Origin: Chryseosolibacter sp964393795
GTDB taxonomy: Bacteria > Bacteroidota > Bacteroidia > Cytophagales > Cyclobacteriaceae
Assembly: GCA_964393795.1 (NCBI GenBank)
Contig: CAYMWA010000036.1
Span: 1 to 26,816 of the forward strand
Length of the DNA stretch: 26,816 bases
Reading direction: 5' to 3'
Within the stretch, counting starts at the first letter, position 1. Every line of letters begins with the position of its first letter. The notes below the pieces were generated by a model, which was given only the letters and a program-made list of their open reading frames with translations, ran no database searches and had not been told where the DNA came from. The position numbers and the translations under genes were made by a program. Below, in pieces: positions 1-8,073 of this stretch.

Positions 1-2
1 CC

Positions 3-1322
3 TCAATTGAGGAGCGGCAGAAGTTAGTCCTGACCGGCAAGGCCGCCGATACTTCCCTGGCCGTTCCGGCCAACATCAACTTCCTCACGACGGCAAACCG
101 CGTTGTGCCGGGTGTGGTGCACATCCGCACAGGCTATGGCCCGGGTGTATTCAGCCTTAATCCCCTGCACCAGTATGACCGGCCCGTACACTCATCGGGC
201 TCGGGCGTCATTATATCTGATGACGGCTACATCGTCACGAACAACCATGTTATTGAAGACGCGACCAACATAGAAGTGGTGATGAACAACAACCAGCGGT
301 ACTTTGCCAAACTGGTTGGCGCAGACAAGAGCACGGACCTGGCGCTATTGAAGATTAAAGCGGAGGGTCTTCCCTTCGTGGCTTATGGAAATTCCGACGA
401 CCTTCAACCCGGAGAGTGGGTGCTCGCCATAGGCAACCCGTTTGATTTGAATTCAACGGTGACGGCCGGGATCGTGAGTGCGAAGGCGCGGAATATCGGC
501 ATCCTTCAGGAAAAGAATGGACTTTCCATCGAAGCGTTTATCCAAACCGATGCTGCGGTCAATCCCGGTAACAGTGGGGGTGCACTCGTGAATCTCGCCG
601 GCGAACTCGTCGGCGTCAATACGGCTATCGCCACCTCTACGGGAAGTTATCAGGGATATTCTTTTGCGATTCCCGTGAGCCTTGTCAAGAAAGTTATGGA
701 CGACCTTCTCGAGTTCGGCAAAGTGCAGCGCGGACTTCTGGGGATTAACATCGGCGACGTGAATGCTGCCCGGGCCGAGCAGTATGGCTTGACCGTTACG
801 CAGGGCGTATTTGTCGGAGAGGTGTTAAAGGGCAGCGCGGCTGAAGAATCAGGCATGCTCCCCGGCGACGTAATCGTGGCGATCGACAACCACGTAGTCA
901 ACTCGGTATCCGAGCTTCAGGAATGGGTGGCACGCAACCGCCCGGGATACGAGATCACTGTTTCGTTTCTGAGGGAAGGGAAGAAGATGGAAGTTGTGGC
1001 CACATTGAAGAACAGCAAAGGCCAGGAGTCGTTCGAACGCAAGGAAGTCAAATATGATATTGCCGGTGCTCGCTTTGAAGACGTGCCATATGCCGAACTC
1101 GCCAGACTTTTACTCGATGGCGGCGTAAAGGTGGCAGACGTTGACAACGGCAAGTGGAAGGCAGCGGGCATCCGCAAGAACTTTATTATCGCCTACATCG
1201 ACAAGGTGCCCGTTGACAACGTGGCAGACCTCAACCGCATTCTCGAATACAAGCGGGGCGGCGTGCTGATCGAAGGTTTCTACACCGATGGCGAGAAAGG
1301 GACGTACGGCGTCGATTGGTGA
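3..1322 (+). CDS. DegP/HtrA-family periplasmic serine protease, 5' partial
   Basis: Trypsin-like protease and chaperone that degrades misfolded envelope proteins. The frame is open from base 3, and the peptide before the GTG at 105 (ending NFLTTANRVVPGVVHI) reads like the start of the protease domain of this family, so the gene begins before the window and the GTG is internal. Counting from that GTG, the catalytic triad is His48 (TNNHVIED), Asp78 (STDLALLKI) and Ser157 (NPGNSGGALV). A first PDZ domain follows at about residues 209-305 and a shorter second one at about 320-405, the usual DegP/DegQ layout. The signal peptide is not in view. The stop codon is followed within 10 bases by a heptad-repeat hairpin. 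Family assignment is firm; which paralogue it is cannot be told. Confidence 0.93.
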   Translation, partial: SIEERQKLVLTGKAADTSLAVPANINFLTTANRVVPGVVHIRTGYGPGVFSLNPLHQYDRPVHSSGSGVIISDDGYIVTNNHVIEDATNIEVVMNNNQRYFAKLVGADKSTDLALLKIKAEGLPFVAYGNSDDLQPGEWVLAIGNPFDLNSTVTAGIVSAKARNIGILQEKNGLSIEAFIQTDAAVNPGNSGGALVNLAGELVGVNTAIATSTGSYQGYSFAIPVSLVKKVMDDLLEFGKVQRGLLGINIGDVNAARAEQYGLTVTQGVFVGEVLKGSAAEESGMLPGDVIVAIDNHVVNSVSELQEWVARNRPGYEITVSFLREGKKMEVVATLKNSKGQESFERKEVKYDIAGARFEDVPYAELARLLLDGGVKVADVDNGKWKAAGIRKNFIIAYIDKVPVDNVADLNRILEYKRGGVLIEGFYTDGEKGTYGVDW

Positions 1323-1324
1323 CG

Positions 1325-1466
1325 GATACCAGTTGCCGGTTACCAGTTGCCAGTTTGTTAGCTAGTTAGTTGGTTGGGTTACCAGTTCGTTGCTTGCCAG
1401 ATTCACTAACTAACTAACTAACTAACTAACCAACAAACAAACCGGCAACTGGCAACTGGCAACCGG
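1325..1466. repeat. Heptad-repeat inverted structure (GTTGCCR family) with ACTA tetranucleotide run
   Basis: The left arm (about 1331-1376) has GTTGCCG, GTTACCA, GTTGCCA and then GTTAGCTAGTTAGTTGG. The right arm (about 1405-1466) is largely its reverse complement: AACTAAC units, AACAAACAAACC, then GGCAACT, GGCAACT and GGCAACC. A transcript could form an imperfect hairpin with a loop near 1377-1404. At 1405-1430 the right arm contains 6.5 copies of ACTA. The structure fills the gap between the protease and aldehyde dehydrogenase genes and stops just before the latter's promoter. Confidence 0.85.
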
Positions 1467-1483
1467 CATCCGCCAAAATATCT

Positions 1484-1491
1484 TAGCTTTG
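1484..1491 (+). promoter_or_regulatory. Bacteroidota -7 element (TAGCTTTG)
   Basis: TAGCTTTG matches the Bacteroidota TAnnTTTG -7 consensus and lies 21 bases before the ATG at 1513. No clear TTG -33 box is visible, because the arm of the heptad repeat occupies that position. The match shows that the in-frame TTG at 1489 is promoter sequence, not a start codon. Confidence 0.6.
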
Positions 1492-1512
1492 TACCTCACA
1501 TCAAAATCGCCA

Positions 1513-3054
1513 ATGAGAAATTTTGGAATCAAAGAAGCGCTCGCGTCGCTGGGCGTCAGGAAAAGCTATTCAGGTGTGTCCACGGGGTCGACGTGGCTAC
1601 GTGCCAGCGGTGGACGTATCGAATCCTATTCGCCCGTTGACGGAAAGTTGGTGGGCAGTGTGCAGGGAGCCGACCGGCGCTCTTTTGAAAAGGTAGTTTC
1701 GGTCGCGTTCGAGGCGTTTCAGGAGTGGCGAAAGTGGCCCGCACCACGACGTGGCGAAGTGGTGCGCCAGATCGGCGATGCGCTGCGGCGCAACAAGGCA
1801 GCGTTGGGGAAACTGGTGTCGTATGAAATGGGGAAGAGTAATGTCGAGGGCCTCGGCGAAGTTCAGGAGATGATCGACATATGCGATTTTGCCGTGGGGC
1901 TGTCGCGCCAGTTGCATGGCCTTACCATGCACTCCGAGCGCCCCGAGCATCGGATGTATGAACAATGGCATCCGCTCGGCGTCGTTGGCATCATCACTGC
2001 CTTTAATTTTCCGGTGGCCGTCTGGTCCTGGAATGCCATGCTGGCATGGGTGTGCGGCGATACGTGTATATGGAAACCCTCTGAAAAGACCCCACTGTGC
2101 AGCATCGCCTGTCAGCAGATCGTTGCAAAGGTTTTTGAAAAGAATGGTGTGCCTGAGGGCGTCTCCTGTATTCTGAATGGCGACGCTGCAACGGGACAGC
2201 TATTGGCTGCGGACGAGCATCTGGCGTTGGTTTCCGCGACAGGATCCGTGCGCATGGGCCGTTCTGTAGCCCAGACCGTGGCTGGCCGGCTCGGAAAGGT
2301 GCTGCTCGAGCTCGGCGGTAACAATGCCATTATCATCACACCTCACGCTGACCTCGACATCGCAATACGCGGTGCGCTCTTTGGCGCCGTTGGGACTGCT
2401 GGCCAACGGTGTACCACCACGCGAAGGCTGATCATTCATAAGGACCTTTACGAAGAAGTGAAGAATCGCCTCGTCAATGCCTACGCCCAGTTGAACATCG
2501 GAAACCCTTTGGATGCCGCGAACCACGTTGGACCGCTCATCGACAAGCAGGCGGTGAAATCATATCGCGATGCGTTGCGCCAGATAAAACACGAAGGAGG
2601 CAACATGCTGGTCAGGGGCGGTGTGCTGAAGGGCAAGGGTTATGAGTCGGGTTGCTATGTGAAGCCCGCCATTGCGGAGGTCGATCCTGACTTTGAGATT
2701 GTTCAGCAAGAGACGTTCGCACCCATTCTTTATCTGATGTCGTATGACACACTTGAGGAGGCCATCGCCATTCACAACGGCGTGAGGCAGGGCCTGTCGT
2801 CAGCGATCATGACGACCGACATGCGGGAGATGGAGCGGTTCCTGTCGGTGGAGGGTTCCGACTGTGGGATCGCGAACGTGAACATCGGCACCTCGGGTGC
2901 TGAAATCGGTGGCGCGTTTGGCGGCGAAAAGGAGACGGGCGGCGGACGTGAATCCGGATCTGACGCGTGGAAGAACTACATGCGACGTCAGACGAACACG
3001 ATTAACTACGGCGAATCGCTCCCGCTAGCCCAGGGCATCAAATTTTCGGTATAA
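1513..3054 (+). CDS. amaB: Alpha-aminoadipic semialdehyde dehydrogenase (ALDH7/antiquitin type)
   Basis: NAD-dependent oxidation of alpha-aminoadipic semialdehyde (in equilibrium with piperideine-6-carboxylate) to alpha-aminoadipate, a late step of lysine breakdown, in the cytoplasm. The 513-residue protein covers a full ALDH fold: Asn165 in AFNFP, the WKPSEK cofactor segment near residue 188, general base Glu266 in LLELGGNN and catalytic Cys300 in GTAGQRCTTTRR. The segments SDCGIVNVN-like, TSGAEIGGAFGGEK, GGGRESGSDAWK and LPLAQGIKF near the C-terminus are characteristic of ALDH7A1/antiquitin rather than other aldehyde dehydrogenases. The ATG at 1513 is chosen because the upstream TTG lies in the -7 element. 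No other lysine-catabolism gene is adjacent, so the pathway role rests on family resemblance. Confidence 0.9.
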   Translation: MRNFGIKEALASLGVRKSYSGVSTGSTWLRASGGRIESYSPVDGKLVGSVQGADRRSFEKVVSVAFEAFQEWRKWPAPRRGEVVRQIGDALRRNKAALGKLVSYEMGKSNVEGLGEVQEMIDICDFAVGLSRQLHGLTMHSERPEHRMYEQWHPLGVVGIITAFNFPVAVWSWNAMLAWVCGDTCIWKPSEKTPLCSIACQQIVAKVFEKNGVPEGVSCILNGDAATGQLLAADEHLALVSATGSVRMGRSVAQTVAGRLGKVLLELGGNNAIIITPHADLDIAIRGALFGAVGTAGQRCTTTRRLIIHKDLYEEVKNRLVNAYAQLNIGNPLDAANHVGPLIDKQAVKSYRDALRQIKHEGGNMLVRGGVLKGKGYESGCYVKPAIAEVDPDFEIVQQETFAPILYLMSYDTLEEAIAIHNGVRQGLSSAIMTTDMREMERFLSVEGSDCGIANVNIGTSGAEIGGAFGGEKETGGGRESGSDAWKNYMRRQTNTINYGESLPLAQGIKFSV

Positions 3055-3062
3055 AGCAATTT

Positions 3063-3093
3063 TTGGCAAATCATCACCAAACCCTTATTTTTA
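3063..3093 (+). promoter_or_regulatory. Possible promoter of the response regulator
   Basis: TTG at 3063-3065 is followed after 20 bases by TATTTTTA at 3086-3093, close to TTG-N19/20-TAnnTTTG except for the last base. It lies 22 bases before the ATG at 3115. The match is imperfect. Confidence 0.35.
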
Positions 3094-3114
3094 TACACCT
3101 TCAACAAACGCACT

Positions 3115-3522
3115 ATGGCAGGAAAAAAATACCGCACGGTCATGCTGATCGACGACAACGAGATTGACAATCTTATTAATCAGAAAATGATCGAGGCGGC
3201 TTCCATCGCAGAAAATATATACACCCATACCGGCGCGAAAAGCGCCATCGAATTTTTGAGGAATATGGAAAAGCTTGACGTCGCCGAGCAGGTGTTGCCC
3301 GACGTCATCTTTCTCGACATCGATATGCCGCTGATGGACGGATTTCAGTTTCTCGATGAATTTGAAAAACTCAGTCCGGTTGCCAAAAAGAAATGCCGCA
3401 TTGTCATGCTCACCTCGTCCATCAATCCCCAGGACTTTAATCGCTCAAAGAAGTACGAAAACGTTAAGTTGTATCTCAACAAACCCCTTTCCCACGACAG
3501 TATTTTGAAGCTGGAGGTGTAA
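3115..3522 (+). CDS. Single-domain response regulator (CheY-like receiver)
   Basis: A 135-residue receiver domain with no output domain. The phosphorylation site is complete: acidic pair Asp13/Asp14 (MLIDDNE), phospho-acceptor Asp68 in FLDIDMPLMDG, the switch Thr100 in VMLTSS and Lys123 in LNKPLS. Such stand-alone receivers relay phosphate or bind a partner protein rather than DNA. There is no histidine kinase nearby, so the partner is unknown. The gene is isolated: its own possible promoter lies 60 bases after the dehydrogenase stop, and repeats follow its stop codon at once. Confidence 0.9.
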   Translation: MAGKKYRTVMLIDDNEIDNLINQKMIEAASIAENIYTHTGAKSAIEFLRNMEKLDVAEQVLPDVIFLDIDMPLMDGFQFLDEFEKLSPVAKKKCRIVMLTSSINPQDFNRSKKYENVKLYLNKPLSHDSILKLEV

Positions 3523-3523
3523 T

Positions 3524-3553
3524 AGGTTGCAGGTTGCAGGTTTCAAGTTGTAA
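3524..3553 (+). repeat. Heptad repeat, GTTGCAG/GTTTCAA family
   Basis: Starting two bases after the response-regulator stop, units read GTTGCAG, GTTGCAG, GTTTCAA, GTTGTAA. This is the same family as the arrays at 16588, 23881 and 26761. Confidence 0.8.
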
Positions 3554-3593
3554 GCGGGCCCTTGTGGAGGTGGCGTTGATTGGAGCGGGGGCC

Positions 3594-3703
3594 TGGTTGC
3601 CGGTTGCCAGTTACCGGTTGCCAGTTGCCAGTTGCCAGTTGTTGGTTTGTTGGTTTGTTGGTTGTTAGTTGCCAGTTGTTGGTTGTTGGTTGCCGGTTGT
3701 TGC
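3594..3703 (+). repeat. Heptad repeat, GTTGCCR/GTTGTTG family
   Basis: About 15 degenerate units run in one direction: GTTGCCG, GTTGCCA, GTTACCG, three more GTTGCCA-type units, then GTTGTTG/GTTTGTTG variants (some eight bases long) and back to GTTGCCA/GTTGCCG. The first eight or so units match the left arm at 1331. Translated on the minus strand the array gives spurious NWQLATG-like peptides. Confidence 0.85.
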
Positions 3704-3731
3704 CGAAGCACGCGTCGGGTTGAGCGCTGAA

Positions 3732-3739
3732 GCGTAGGT
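3732..3739 (+). repeat. GCGTAGGT octamer next to heptad arrays
   Basis: The octamer GCGTAGGT recurs at 16672-16679 and 20815-20822, and inverted at 11204-11211. Each copy is close to a heptad array. Its role is unknown. Confidence 0.45.
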
Positions 3740-3773
3740 AGGTTGCCAAAGCCTACCAGTCAGGTCTTACTCT

Positions 3774-3804
3774 ACAGTGGACTGTGGACCGTCGACTGTG
3801 GACT
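3774..3804 (+). repeat. Heptad repeat, ACTGTGG family
   Basis: Four units with a seven-base period (ACAGTGG, ACTGTGG, ACCGTCG, ACTGTGG) end three bases before the stop codon of the minus-strand gene at 3807. The sequence is unrelated to the GTTGCC family but has the same period. Confidence 0.7.
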
Positions 3805-3806
3805 CT

Positions 3807-5252
3807 TCAAATTTCGGTAAGCAGCTTCACAAACTTTTCGTCGAACTTAATCAGTTTCGTGGGTGCGAAGTAGTTGACTTGAGTGGCAGTCAGTCTTGGG
3901 ATCAATGCACTGATCTTTTTCGCTTTTTCTTTCTTGGCTTCACTGGTAGCGATTTTGAGAATCTTCAGGAACAGCATGATGTTCTCACAGCTATCTTTCC
4001 CAAACAACCGGATTTGTCGCTGAATACTGTTTGACAACTGATTGAAAAGTTCATAGTCGCGCATCAGGACGTATTGCAATGCCAGTAGCGATTTTATTTC
4101 AAGCTGAGCGAACGGATACTTCTTCAGGCTAACCTCGTTGAGCAGGTTGTTGATCAGTTTGGCGGCTTCATCGAACTTGTCGACGTAGTAACAGGAAAGT
4201 GCGCGATACACTACATAGATGACATACTTGGGTACGTCGAGCGGGTCGACTTCGAAGTCTTCGAAGACCGTTTCGTTTTCGGCGTAGAGTTCCGTTTCCG
4301 TGCCGTTGCGAAGATGGCGTTCAATTTTGGAGATCAGGAACTGTGCCGGGAAAGTGTAGTTCGAGTAATTTACCAGGAGGTTCGAACAGGCGTCGTTTAC
4401 TTCTTCAAAGTACTTTTCCGCCTGCCGGTATACTTTGTAGTGGTTATAATACTCGAGCTTGAGAAATTCAAATACCAGGTTCAGGTGGTAATAGATGGAA
4501 TCGAGGTGATAGCTTTCAAAGATCTTCTGCACTTTTGCAAAAATGTCTTCGATCGGTTCGCCTTCTTCTTCACTGTTGTCGTCGACTTCGACAAACAGGC
4601 GATGGAAGACATACATACAACTTTGATATACATACAGTCGGTGCGATTCGTACAGATTGGCGACGTTCTGCATTTCCTTCATCACGAGATTCAGTCCGAG
4701 CTTTTCAATTTCTCCTCCGTTGAGAAGGAAATCGCCGAACTTCTTAAAGTAGTCGGCGAGGAGGTCTTCTGATTTGTCAACGGCCAGCATGTACGCTACG
4801 TGCCGGTTGTATAGCTGAGAATACTGAAAGTAGTCGGGGGAATGGATGTTCAGTCGCTTGAGTGCTTTATAGATGACGGTAAGTTCGTTGGCCAGGTCGT
4901 AGTCGAGCAGTTCCTTCTCCAGTTTCTTGAGCGTAGCGATGGAGATGGCTTTCTTTTTGGTGAAGAGCACCTCGTTGATGTTGGCCACTTTCCTCAGCAC
5001 GTCAGTACGCGGGCTCTCCAGCTGTTCCATCAGGTACTCTTCGATCTTGAGGTTCAGTCGCGATCGAAGGGTATAATAGGCGTTCGCGTTCACTTCAAGC
5101 TCTGTCATGATTTTGTTATCAGACAGTGCGCGGTCGCGAAGGGCTTTCAGGAGGTAAGCTGATTTTTCTGCGTTACTTTCGAGGAGGGAATTGTAGATAG
5201 CCGAGAAGTCTTTTTCCGAGAGCTGCTTAATGATATTCTTTAACTTGGCCAT
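3807..5252 (-). CDS. Uncharacterised all-helical protein, 481 aa
   Basis: I do not recognise a named family. The protein has no signal peptide or membrane segment, so it should be cytoplasmic. It is rich in Leu, Lys, Glu, Tyr and Phe, with repeated amphipathic helices of about 30-40 residues (for example YFQYSQLYNRHVAYML near 141-156 and AAKLINNLLNEVSLKKYPFAQ in the C-terminal half), which suggests a TPR-like or other helical-repeat scaffold. An acidic linker (VEVDDNSEEEGEPIED, about 221-236) divides it in two. The N-terminus (MAKLKNIIKQLSEKDF) looks like a true start, with ATG at 5252-5250. It is a lone minus-strand gene between two plus-strand blocks, so context gives no function. Confidence 0.8.
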   Translation of the reverse strand: MAKLKNIIKQLSEKDFSAIYNSLLESNAEKSAYLLKALRDRALSDNKIMTELEVNANAYYTLRSRLNLKIEEYLMEQLESPRTDVLRKVANINEVLFTKKKAISIATLKKLEKELLDYDLANELTVIYKALKRLNIHSPDYFQYSQLYNRHVAYMLAVDKSEDLLADYFKKFGDFLLNGGEIEKLGLNLVMKEMQNVANLYESHRLYVYQSCMYVFHRLFVEVDDNSEEEGEPIEDIFAKVQKIFESYHLDSIYYHLNLVFEFLKLEYYNHYKVYRQAEKYFEEVNDACSNLLVNYSNYTFPAQFLISKIERHLRNGTETELYAENETVFEDFEVDPLDVPKYVIYVVYRALSCYYVDKFDEAAKLINNLLNEVSLKKYPFAQLEIKSLLALQYVLMRDYELFNQLSNSIQRQIRLFGKDSCENIMLFLKILKIATSEAKKEKAKKISALIPRLTATQVNYFAPTKLIKFDEKFVKLLTEI

Positions 5253-5381
5253 GGAGTGCTTTTTTCAACTGAAAATTTACAAAATTTATTCATGTAAGCA
5301 ATATAGGGAAGGTAAACCTCGGGCGTAAAAATGCAATATGAAAGGGGCTTAACCAAATAATGCGGGGTTCAAATAAGTTTG

Positions 5382-5389
5382 TAGTTTTG
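5382..5389 (+). promoter_or_regulatory. Bacteroidota -7 element (TAGTTTTG)
   Basis: TAGTTTTG fits TAnnTTTG and would place the transcription start about 12-15 bases before the GTG at 5409. No convincing -33 TTG is seen. Confidence 0.55.
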
Positions 5390-5408
5390 TAAGGGTAACC
5401 CCATCGCA

Positions 5409-8006
5409 GTGACGCTGAAACCTGTTGTATGCTTCTTTTTCATCCTGGTCGCCGGGGCGAGTTTTGCACAGTCAGGTGTTTCCACGGAACGGAGCGCCCT
5501 ACGGAACATTGAGAAGCATCGATGGCGCAAGGCCGAAGCCCACTTGCGAAAGAGCCTTGAAAAGGACAGCATCAACGCCCTGGCACGCTACCTCTTTGGT
5601 CGATATTATTTTGAGCCGGAGAATCCGGCGTTTGCCCTGGAACTTGCCGGCGAGTTTGCCATGCGCGCCCTCGATGACTACGCGCACAACCCGCGCATTG
5701 CCCGCAGCCGCTTGATGCGCATCGCCGCCGATAGTGCGGGCCTTGTTGCGTTGAAGGCGAGCATTGACAGCACCGCGTTTGCCCTGGCACAGCGTGCTCA
5801 CACTGAAGCCGCCTATCAGGAGTTCCTCGACCGCTTTCCTTCTGCGGCGCAGCGTAGCCGGGCGATCGCCATGCGCGATGCCATCGCCTTTGCCCGTGCA
5901 CGTGCGGACAATACTGTGGAAGCTTTTGGCCAGTTTCTCGAGCGCTACCCTCAGGCGGCGGAGGCTCCTGAAGCCCGCGCGCGCTACGAGCGATTGCTCT
6001 ATGAAAGGGAAACTGCCGACGGTCAGTTGGAGACCTATCAGGCGTTTCTTAGTGATCACCCCGAAACACCCTACCGCGAAGAAATTCAACGACACATCTT
6101 TCAGATCGTGACCGCCGATGGTACTCCGGAATGCTTCAGCGATTTCATGCAATCCAATCCGGGTAGTCCCTTTCTGCCCATCGCCCGACGCATGCTCTTT
6201 TGCATCCTCGCAGAAGAGGAAGACCCGGTATGGCCCGACGGTTTTCTCACTGACTCCCTGCGGCATCTGCTCACAGTCAACGCGGGCTATCTCGTGCCCG
6301 TGTTGCAGAACGGGCGCTACGGATTTATCGACAAAGACGGACACACTATACTTGAACCGCGCTTCCGAAGCATTCATCACGATTATCTGTGTGGCTATAT
6401 TACAGATGACGTGCTGCAGGCCGATGACGCCCTGATGACCCGCAGCGGAAGCCGCATCTATGAAGGCGAGGTGGTCGGCATACGAGACCTTGGCATCGGC
6501 TTGCTCAGGATTGAAACACCAGAGGGCGTAAAACTGATACACAAAGGAGGGTTCATCGTCGTCGATCATGTCGATGATGTGCAGCTTCTGGACAGCCGGT
6601 ATGTCGTCGTCAACCGTGGCGGCGGATGGCAACTCCTCACCCTAACGGGCAGGCCACTGGACAACCGGAAATGGGATGCGATTGGCGTGATCGGCCGAAG
6701 CTTTGTGTTTGAAAGAGACGGCAAAAAGTATCTGGCCCCGCAGGCCGCCGTTTTCGAATGCTCGCAAGGATCGCCTCTGCGATTTTCGGAACCATTAGAT
6801 GAGGTGAAGGTGTGGCGCGACGGGCAACTGTGGGGCCGATCGGGCGCCTTTGAGGGGGTGATGGATCAATCGCTCCAACGCATCATTGGCTTCGACCAAC
6901 ATGTTTTGACGCGGACGTTTTTTGGTGCCACGGCCGAGCATGCGCATGGATACACGCTCTACGATGTGGCCGGCAATCGGTCGGCGAGTTTTGAAGCCGT
7001 GAATATCATCGGCAAGAACGTCGCGGTGAAAAGAAACGGCATCTGGTTTCCTTTTGATATAGGCGCGCACGCCATCAACAGCGCCGGATATGATTCATTG
7101 ATGGCGCGCGGACCCTTCATGGTGGGGCACCGCGGTGATTCCGTCTATGTGTTTTTTGGAAATGGAAAACGCCTCCCTTTACGACATCCACTTGCGATAG
7201 ACTTTCTCCCCGGAATGGATGCCGCGTCATTTCTGATCGTCACGGGGAAGCGCAACGCGAAGTCTGTCTATGATCTCGAAGGAAACCGTTTGTTTACCGC
7301 CTCATTCGATGCGATCGAATATGCCGGAAAGGGAGTTTTCGTGATCACCCGAAAAGGTCTGAAAGGATTGCTCGACATGAAGGGCGAAGCGTTGCTGCCT
7401 GTTGAATTCGAAGCGGTGGGGAGCGCAAAAGACGACCGCTTGTCTTTGTTGAAAGGGCAACGTTTCGGTGCATACAATATCGCACGGAAGCAATACATCA
7501 GGCCGCAATACGAGCGTAACCTTCGTCCGTACACCCATACAGTGCTCACTACGTTCAGCGACGGTCACTATGGTTTCCTGCAATGGGACAACAAACAGCT
7601 AAGCGAATTCATCTTTGATGAGATCCGTTATTGGGATGATTCGGTCGCCCTCGTCAAATCAGGATCGCGGTGGCAGTTGTACAACATCTTCACCGGCCAG
7701 GTAGAACTTGACAACCTTCGCAAGGTAACCGTGATCAGCCATTCGGATACGGAGAAGGTCGCCATCGTGGAGCGGGGAAATTTGTATGGTGTGATCAGTA
7801 ATCGCAGACATGAAGTGATTCCGATGGTATTTACGCATATCATCAATGTCGGATCCGCAGAGGCGCCACTGTATTTCACCGAAACATATGTAGAAGAGGC
7901 CGGGCTCTTTATTGTAATATACTACGATCGCCATGGGAAACTCTTGCGCAAGGAGATCTATGACGATGCCACCGATTACGACAAAATATGTTGTTTAGAT
8001 AATTAA
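5409..8006 (+). CDS. Secreted TPR/WG-repeat protein, 865 aa
   Basis: The N-terminal 21 residues (TLKPVVCFFFILVAGASFAQ) are a cleavable signal peptide, so the protein is exported. Residues about 30-290 are helical with TPR-like units (the first has HRWRKAEAHLRKSLEKDS, followed by LFGRYYF; later YQEFLDRFPSAAQRSRA and FGQFLERYPQAAEAPEARA). From about residue 297 to the end there are WG/beta repeats of the type GRYGFIDKDGHTILEPRF, for example GLKGLLDMKGEALLPVEF, GHYGFLQWDNKQL and LYGVISNRRHEVIPMVF. WG-repeat proteins are common in Bacteroidota; their function is mostly unknown. The GTG start is supported by the signal peptide and by the -7 element just upstream, which leaves no room for an earlier start. 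The C-terminus ends in YDKICCLDN, without a visible type IX sorting domain. Confidence 0.85.
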   Translation: MTLKPVVCFFFILVAGASFAQSGVSTERSALRNIEKHRWRKAEAHLRKSLEKDSINALARYLFGRYYFEPENPAFALELAGEFAMRALDDYAHNPRIARSRLMRIAADSAGLVALKASIDSTAFALAQRAHTEAAYQEFLDRFPSAAQRSRAIAMRDAIAFARARADNTVEAFGQFLERYPQAAEAPEARARYERLLYERETADGQLETYQAFLSDHPETPYREEIQRHIFQIVTADGTPECFSDFMQSNPGSPFLPIARRMLFCILAEEEDPVWPDGFLTDSLRHLLTVNAGYLVPVLQNGRYGFIDKDGHTILEPRFRSIHHDYLCGYITDDVLQADDALMTRSGSRIYEGEVVGIRDLGIGLLRIETPEGVKLIHKGGFIVVDHVDDVQLLDSRYVVVNRGGGWQLLTLTGRPLDNRKWDAIGVIGRSFVFERDGKKYLAPQAAVFECSQGSPLRFSEPLDEVKVWRDGQLWGRSGAFEGVMDQSLQRIIGFDQHVLTRTFFGATAEHAHGYTLYDVAGNRSASFEAVNIIGKNVAVKRNGIWFPFDIGAHAINSAGYDSLMARGPFMVGHRGDSVYVFFGNGKRLPLRHPLAIDFLPGMDAASFLIVTGKRNAKSVYDLEGNRLFTASFDAIEYAGKGVFVITRKGLKGLLDMKGEALLPVEFEAVGSAKDDRLSLLKGQRFGAYNIARKQYIRPQYERNLRPYTHTVLTTFSDGHYGFLQWDNKQLSEFIFDEIRYWDDSVALVKSGSRWQLYNIFTGQVELDNLRKVTVISHSDTEKVAIVERGNLYGVISNRRHEVIPMVFTHIINVGSAEAPLYFTETYVEEAGLFIVIYYDRHGKLLRKEIYDDATDYDKICCLDN

Positions 8007-8030
8007 ATTGCCGTTCAGCCCCCGATGGCC

Positions 8031-8059
8031 TTGTTGAAAACCATGATTCTGTATATTGC
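8031..8059 (+). promoter_or_regulatory. Weak promoter candidate for the phosphatase gene
   Basis: TTG at 8031-8033 is followed after 18 bases by TATATTGC at 8052-8059, a partial match to TAnnTTTG. It lies 14 bases before the ATG at 8074. The in-frame TTG at 8056 falls inside this box and is therefore unlikely to be the start. Confidence 0.3.
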
Positions 8060-8073
8060 ATAAAATCACATCT

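Noticed and set aside
105..107. GTG as the start of the DegP-like protease
   Set aside because: The frame is open to the window edge and the upstream residues fit the protease domain.
3445..3749. Two minus-strand frames rich in NWQLATG-like repeats
   Set aside because: They are translations of the seven-base array at 3594; the period of seven codons comes from the DNA repeat, and there is no start signal or conserved domain.
5499..6632. 377-codon minus-strand frame
   Set aside because: It lies opposite the WG-repeat protein, which has a signal peptide and recognisable repeats; the minus frame has no family features.
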